NCBI RefSeq assembly: GCF_000003605.2
Contig: NW_003108087.1
Coordinates: 620,173 to 684,172 of the forward strand
Source: Saccoglossus kowalevskii
Lineage: Eukaryota; Hemichordata; Enteropneusta; Harrimaniidae
Length of the DNA stretch: 64,000 nucleotides
Direction of reading: 5' to 3'
Of this stretch, positions 57,201 through 64,000 are shown piece after piece. A program made the translations under genes and the position numbers. Numbering within the stretch: the stretch's first letter is position 1; each line of letters begins with the position of its first letter. The notes under the pieces were generated by a model. That model did not search any database. It was not told where the DNA came from and saw only the letters and a list, made by a program, of their open reading frames with translations.

Positions 57201-60200
57201 AAATGAACATTTTCTATTGAGAACTCTATTTGACTGATTACTGTTGCCATAGAAATGTTACGCATTCGTTATTGAACAGATCGGTAACGAGAAATTGATT
57301 CCATTCACAAATTTACTAAAGGACACTCATCTTGTCCGCACATTTATTTCTTCAACTTTGATTGAAACTTTCAACATCTTTTATAATGCCGTGGGTATGT
57401 GTAATAATTTCCCCCTAATACACTATTAATTTAATTTACTCGGCACATGTTTTACCAATAGATATTCCTCTACTGTATTTAAAATGTTTAGTGTGTATGA
57501 AAAATCGCCGTCACTTGATATCATGACTGCTATAGTAGTCCGTGGTAGCTGGGGTAATCCTGTTTAGTTTCCGTGGGAGTAACACACATTTTCTTGTCAA
57601 CTGGTTAGTGATATACGAGCTCGGAGACATTGAATCACTGCTATGCACAGCGTGATGCTCTGATCACCGGTATTCTGCAATTCGTTTCGCTGTGGTTGTA
57701 AATGCGAACCAAGCTGTCGCGGCATACGCGCTGTTGTTGGCTAATCATTGACCGGTTACGTAACTACTGGATATAGCCAAGGGTCGAGAACTCTGTGGTG
57801 AGTTTGTGGACCCGTATCGACAAACCAATTTCATTCTCTCAGTTACGCTTAATGAACAAATATTGAAATCGCGTGTTTTTGTTATTCGTGGATTTGTATA
57901 TAATTTCAGTGGGTACATGCTGTTTGTGGTTGCCGCAGTAGACACCTCAATGTGACATGAAAAGGCTAACCAAGCTTCCGACTGGCCGGAGTCTCGCTGT
58001 TAGCACCTTTTTTTCTTAGATCCTTTATCAACTAATTATTCACAGCCACCAATGTTACTTCATTCATGAAAACGCAATCTTTTGTTTAGTAGAATTCTCG
58101 TATTCATGGATTTTTTCGTGCCTCTTTAACCCCCCTTCTTTATATCCACCGCCCCTTTGTCCACACGTGGTTTCCGTTGGTTGGACTACCCCTCTCACCT
58201 GGTCTATAGTAAGCGGTCTCTCCCACCAAAGCCTCCTTGTCTCCTAGCCTATCATAATCTTTGTATTTGCCCACTCAGCCGAACAACATTCTTCGCCCAC
58301 AGCTCGTTTGTTCGCTTAATGAAGGCATAAACACCCCAAATTGGCGACGGTCGGTTATCCACGTCGGAATACAGTTTGAGGAGTGTCGCCACTGGGTGGA
58401 ATCTGTGAGTTTTAGACGAAAACTACGATCAAATCATTCATGTTGCCCGTTTAAGTTCACATTTGTGATCATTTTGGTAATTCATTAATGTCTTAGTAAC
58501 GCCATAAAACAGAGTTTGCCAGTTTGAGCCAGTATTTGATTGAATAGGTTCAGGGGATTGCAACGAGACGTTTTAGCTCATTGGTTTGAATCGCATTGTT
58601 TGTATTCTCCGATTCACCTCCGAGTCACAGTCGTCATTTTCAACGCGTCCGTTTTTCAGCTTTCAACACAACGCTGTCACGTGATACATGGCGGTTGAAA
58701 ACACGAACGGAGATGTTCCATGTTTTGTTCTACACATGTTCTAAATGACTGTTCTCAAATACAGAGGGTAGAACTTACTTAAATTGCTAACTGTGCGGAA
58801 CAGAAAAATACTCACAACTTCACGCACTAGAATTGCGCCGTATGGTTTCCCAGGCCTTGGTTTTAATTAAGTGTTTTAATGCCCGCTCTATAAAATGCGT
58901 ACTGATTACGTCATTACACCAACATGCTGTTTCAGTAGTATTTCACAGTGTAGAAGAAATTCATCCGATCTTTTAGTGCGTAAGGGTAAGAGAGTCACAT
59001 GGTCAGAAATCAAACTTCTATTTCCCACATGTAAACACCAATCATCGTATAGTTATTAGTAGAATATCGTCGTTGTCCAAATTTATTATTGTCGAATGCG
59101 TTTATTTGATCTAACTAAATTAAATTTGAAAAAAATATAGATGTTTATTTTGCTGGCACTTATAATTTGGAATATTCAATAATTTTAACGCTGACAGGAG
59201 GTGCCACATTCACACTGCGTTTGAATTTAAAAGTTCGCTGACCTCGTAAAATACCAGTCGGTTAAATATTATATTCCAAATTTTCTTCTACCAGTGTCAC
59301 TGATCTTGTCTTGTAATAGTCACGTCATGCTATAATATTTTCACTAAACCAGTACATCATAACATGTTAATGTTCACTAAATTCACAAGGCGGGTCCTAG
59401 ATCATTTTATAACAAATCCATGTCGATATAATAATGTTTCTATAGAAATATATTTTTTTTTTTGGAATATGGAATCAGGTTATATTTAGTTCGATTCCAC
59501 CACGCCCGTCTCGCTGAAGTTCAAGAAACTTCCGGCAAGGGATGGAAGACCGCTGGCGCCGGTGACTCGTTTGCATGGCGTTTCTAGTGAGTCAATTGTG
59601 AGAACTACGGGTAATCATCTAATATGACGGAATCCGAAATCGAAGAAAGAGAAAAACACACCGAATACACATGAATTCAATTCATACGTTATACTTTGCA
59701 AATAAAATGTCAACTTGATTTCAATAATGTCAGAATCAACGTCTGCTCAGAGCGGACGTGCTAGTCACGTGACTAAACTCGCTGTGTATTGTGCGTGTTT
59801 TTATTATTCATTGAAAGCTGGGGACAAAACACCAACTGTTTCTCACATCGGAGTATTTTATTACCCAAAAGTGTAAAAAAAAAAAAAAAAACAAGAGCAT
59901 TTTTAGCCTATTTTAGTGTTACCTTTATTTGGGAGGGGATTACATGTTTCAGTGATAATAGTTTTTTTGTTTTAGTCAATATTCATATTATATTATATTG
60001 AACTGGATCACGCTTGATTGCCGAATATAACATCGACGTTCTTAGGAAAAATTGTAATATTCATGTTTTATTATACTGTTTAGGCCAGTAGAAGTTTTCA
60101 GAAATGATTGAGTTGATTCCCTACTAGTAGTTGGGCACATTGAAGAGCTAGTGTCGATGTGACGGTTTCATCAAGGAATTTGTAAATATATTTATATTAT

Positions 60201-63200
60201 TTTTTAGCTATATTTTGTGAAAACGTGCTAAGCTTGTGGTTTATACTGAAGGGAATTCAAATATCAACTTGTCACTTTACTGGTATACAATTTTTTCCTT
60301 GAAATTTCTGTTCGTACATTACCAAAACATGTAATAACTAAAACATGAATAATAATATCAAGGACGAAGCTTTGTCGTTGTATTTATAACTCAAACCATG
60401 TAATGTCATTAAGTTCTGTGGCAACGTTTTGATATACCATCGTCAGAGACTCCGAGCATCCAAGGTTTCGCAGTGGGAATTTCTCTAGTACGGTATGTGA
60501 GATATTTTCAGCGAGGCGTCGGTTAGAGACCACCGCTTGAAAACCGAGCTGCGTAGCCTTACTGTTGTGTGTGTTGCTTCCTTAGTGAAATAAACAAGCG
60601 TGAAAGAAGAGCCCGCATATCGTCGAGTCTAACCAAATAATGGTGCAATGCCAGTAAACACACAAGGCTGTATTCTCATGTATGTTAACACCAGTGTTGC
60701 ACCGGCTGAAAGAGAAATGTTGTTATTGACGAGGTAAATCCTATTCACATTCGATCGATATATCGATCCATACTATTTAAGTATTCATATTTTTTTTATT
60801 ATATTAAATAGCATATTTTTTATATTTCTAGAACGTGTCAGTAGAGTTGCAGACCTCCGGGAAAAGATAAAATAAACAATAATGTCTCAAATGTATTTTT
60901 CACCACGACACTACTAAATTGAATACGAGGTAGGAATATGACGTCATTTGAGTCGAATTTAAGTCCATTATTCAAAGTATAACTAAGTTGCCGAAAATAA
61001 AACTTGGTCATTCGTAGTTTCTTCAACTTAACGGGATTGGTTTTCATTTTTATTTACAGCTGAATTAAGCCAATGATTCGTCTACAAATCCACGTCATTA
61101 CACGTTGTGGTTTATATACCCATTCCGTATAATACGACGTTTTTCTTTAATTTTCGACAAAGCACGGTAGCGATTATTTTTAATCCTCTCGAATATTTTT
61201 CAGAACTCGATGTGAACTGAAATGGATTCTTTCTCACAAGTGGAAAATTTTCACAGCTCGCAGCAAAAAAGAAATATCACTTAGCAAAGACTCAGAATTC
61301 CCACTGGTCTATTTTGCTTTAAATCGCAACTCAGTTCTCAGTTTTTCATAATTATATTTAGTGCACAATCTGTCTTTTGATTTTTTGTATATAAAAGAAT
61401 GAAAAATAGGCAAGCCATTTCATTGTGCCAGTACTATCTCCCAGTTGTGTGAATTCGTTTTAGTAGCGCGTACTTGCCAGTGATTTCATTTGTCAATTCG
61501 CAAAATACTTGAACACGCACATGGATGCCTTTCAAGACAACGGTCCCTTGTTGCTGTTAAATGTATTCTCGCCTGGTTGCTTTTCTGACATCGCCATCAC
61601 TACTTGGTTCATGGGGGATTCTTTTCTGCTAGCCATACATTAATTACTATATTACATTAAAAGTGAAAGACGTCGGGAAAAAAAAACGCGTTAAATTAAA
61701 TTATTGTAGTTGTGATTTCAGTATTGAGACTATAGGAACATAGACAAAAGAATCTCTGTAAAGGCGAATGAATTGAAACGTGAAGAAAGCAAATTTAATG
61801 CAATAGAAAAAAAACGGAATATTGATCCTCACTCTGTAAGGCCATAGAAACCTGTTTGAGATTTCCAGACACGTGACTTGCACCGTTTTTACGCTGGGTT
61901 TCCTCGATTTTGTTCTCGATGTGGTCGATTTTCCTTCTTATGAGTCAGTGAGTGAGAGAGGGGCCACCAGAGACTGTGAAGTGAAAAGCGTTTTCATGCA
62001 ACGAGAAAGTATTCTGGCATTTCTTTAGGTGTTTTTTCACACTTGTCGTTTTAAATAAAATTCCGCGATATGATGTGAATTGGTTCCTGATACACGCGAA
62101 GCGTTTTTATAAAAGGACGGCTGATTTAATTTGGGGGAACAGACCAAAAACGACTATGATTTTGGCTGGGCTATTCTGCGCGTAGCAAATTAAATTATAC
62201 CCGTTAAACACGGTGGCTCGCTTCTTGAAAGCCTACCGCCTTCTTCTCTTCTGGTCCAGAAACAGCGTAAATTGCTGCGCCGAGACACACGGGAGAGGGT
62301 GAATTTAAACTAGGGAAAGTGAATTTCCAGGCTCTGACAACAATTCCGGTGGTGTGAATAATGTCGACCTTGAATTGCATTTGGGTAGGCGGTCTGACAG
62401 GCTCCCAGCAGAGCGGCAGATAAGCCTGGCAGTCGTGTATGTTTGCTATGCTTGTAGGACCATGTTCTACCCAATGTCGAACAGTAATTCAATAACACGG
62501 CGTAACAAGTTGATGAGCTGTCAACCGCGTCAACCGGCATCAAACTAGTGCTGTACTGTGATTATGTAAATACATTATTATTTTACGCGCATCTTTTGCC
62601 GAAGCCTTGGCGAATTCCGAAACGTCTGTTTCGTCGTCATCCTGTGAAATAAATAGTCGGACGTTGAATTCTAATATTAACATAACAGTCGGCAGCACTT
62701 CTATTGTTCCACACAAGTGACAATTGGTGTGTCCATACTTTGCATTGGTAAATATAATTTCAAGGGCTTCCATGCGTGGGAACTTCACCAAGTGTAAACG
62801 TCGGAGTTCATAACATTTGCATGGAAGAGGCCCTAACAGTGAGTGAACCCGCTCAAGAATCCATCGTCGAAAAGTTACTAGTGGTGCCTCTAACGCAATT
62901 CATAACGCTGAATATTGTTTTATATTTCGACAAAAACGCATAATAGATTTATTGATTCATTGATTTTAATTCTTTAAATCAATTCATTGTTCTTCTGCTG
63001 TAGCGTGTAGAGCTAGTACAGCTTCAGAATTGGTTATTAGTCTATTCAACGAAATGTTTAAGCTGTTACACTAGTTTACGTATATCCCTGTTATTGTGGG
63101 ACTTAATGAGCCAAAATCTTACTTCGATTCCCAGCGTTTAACTTCGTTCGATAGACGCGTTTAGTCCCGTCCTATTTATGAACCGTTGAAAACAAAATTA

Positions 63201-63391
63201 CCATTTCCATTCGCCTAGTATTGACCATCCTGATGTTTTGACACCCGGTTTCTAGTATGCCCGAAAAAAACTAGCTTACGTTGTCACAATAGTGTATTTA
63301 GAAGAAAAAAAGATCGACTCTACGTCATTGGCTTTTCCCATAGTACCGCCGAATAGGAATCAATCTGTCGGTTCTGTAGATGAAGCCATTT
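54222..63391. other. Downstream intergenic, no gene recognised
   Basis: AT-rich with poly(T) (56700-56713) and poly(A) (59875-59891) runs. Holds an X-box-like GAAACCATGGAAAC (55748-55761) and the 18-bp palindrome-centred word GCTAGTCACGTGACTAAA in two copies, 57033-57050 and 59760-59777. Minus-strand frames near 54564-54776 and 62310-62543 have no support. Confidence 0.4.
54876..54892 (+). repeat. 17-bp match to the 5S-like element in intron 5
   Basis: CCTGTCTGTTGGAAAAT is identical to 51879-51895. The flanks do not align well, so this may be a second, more decayed copy. Confidence 0.4.
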
Positions 63392-63475
63392 TTAAAACGC
63401 CACGGTCGTCGCGCAAAGCGCTGTGTACGTCGTATATGGGATACACGACGCCATGCAACGACTGCAACGCTCAAC
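63392..63475 (+). repeat. CG-rich dispersed repeat family, possible member 6
   Basis: GGTCGTCGCGCAAAGCGCTG, then TGTACGTCGTATATGGGA and a CATGCAACGACTGCAACG end, echo members 1, 2 and 4. This is the weakest member. Confidence 0.25.
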
Positions 63476-64000
63476 ATTTGCAAGAATTACAACTATTTTT
63501 TTAACAGTAGTGTTTTACTGTATATGTCATCGCCAAGAACAATTTTACAAAATGAGTCATTATTACTAGTATTCGTTAGTATTGATTAGCATGAGTACCA
63601 TTATTGTCTGCTATAACATTTTTGAGCAAGGTTCAAGTTCGCAGAGAGACAATATATTAACCAGGCCGTGTAAAAGTCTTTAAAATAATTTCTTTGAAGA
63701 ACCTCCCCCCAAAGAAAACAAATCTCCCTATTTGTCATTGAGGTCACATTCAACCCGAACCACATGTAAGATATTTTATTTGAACTAGAATGTATGCATG
63801 ACCCATAAAGGTCACACATCCGGGTAATTTATTTGGGGTTTCAAATATAAACGAGAATTTCTCAATATTTGAAGAAAAAAAACATGCAAGCAGTTATTAT
63901 TGAAGTTCAACAGCTTACAGTTTAATATTACAAACGTCAAGGTTTAATATTGGAAATTCTTGTAGTATTATGATAGCATCAGCCTGATTTGTGAATTTTA
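63476..64000. other. Window end, nothing recognised
   Basis: No gene, repeat or RNA is supported here apart from the weak repeat member just before it. Confidence 0.5.

Overview
The window looks like animal nuclear DNA, about 38-40% GC by eye, with spliced genes, a eukaryotic tRNA gene and no bacterial features. Its one securely identified protein-coding gene is an Islet-class LIM-homeodomain gene (isl) on the + strand, in six coding exons from 43227 to 52201. They join in phase into a 360-residue protein very close to vertebrate ISL1/ISL2. The sequence seems to come from a non-vertebrate bilaterian. A deuterostome such as a hemichordate, cephalochordate or echinoderm is my guess, from protein similarity and sequence style, but I cannot name the species.

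Layout. 1-3.5 kb holds a tRNA-Leu(UAG) gene on the minus strand and a 48-bp direct repeat whose copies start exactly 1,000 bp apart. 3.5-4.1 kb has two short unidentified ORFs. 5-19.5 kb is the most striking part. Two sequence blocks occur twice in mirror-image order: 6278-6596 with 18343-18661 (about 98.7% identical, 319 bp each) and 7864-7987 with 17358-17482. This implies an old inverted duplication centred near 12.5 kb in which only some non-coding blocks stayed alike. 19-43 kb is mostly non-coding and carries degenerate tRNA-like SINE heads, a short CG-rich repeat family, RFX X-box-like and CTCF-like motifs, a 26-bp tandem repeat, and a pair of inverted repeats (28584-28716 and 29891-30028).

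The segment between those inverted repeats contains a candidate distal first coding exon (29530/29557-29638). It ends in a consensus splice donor in phase 1, the same phase as the proximal exon 1 of isl, so it could splice to isl exon 2 and give an Islet with a different N-terminus. 43-52.2 kb is isl itself, with a CCAAT box and an E-box in the proximal promoter region. Intron 5 contains a relic resembling 5S rRNA. Downstream of the stop are a short Ser/Pro-rich ORF ending at a splice-donor-like site (52280-52376) and a convincing-looking but unidentified minus-strand ORF (54033-54221).

Reading as a whole: this is a developmental-regulator locus with a long non-coding 5' flank, probably rich in cis-regulatory elements for isl. 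I saw no reverse transcriptase, transposase, capsid or envelope coding sequence and no CRISPR array. Most of the other open frames look like chance ORFs.
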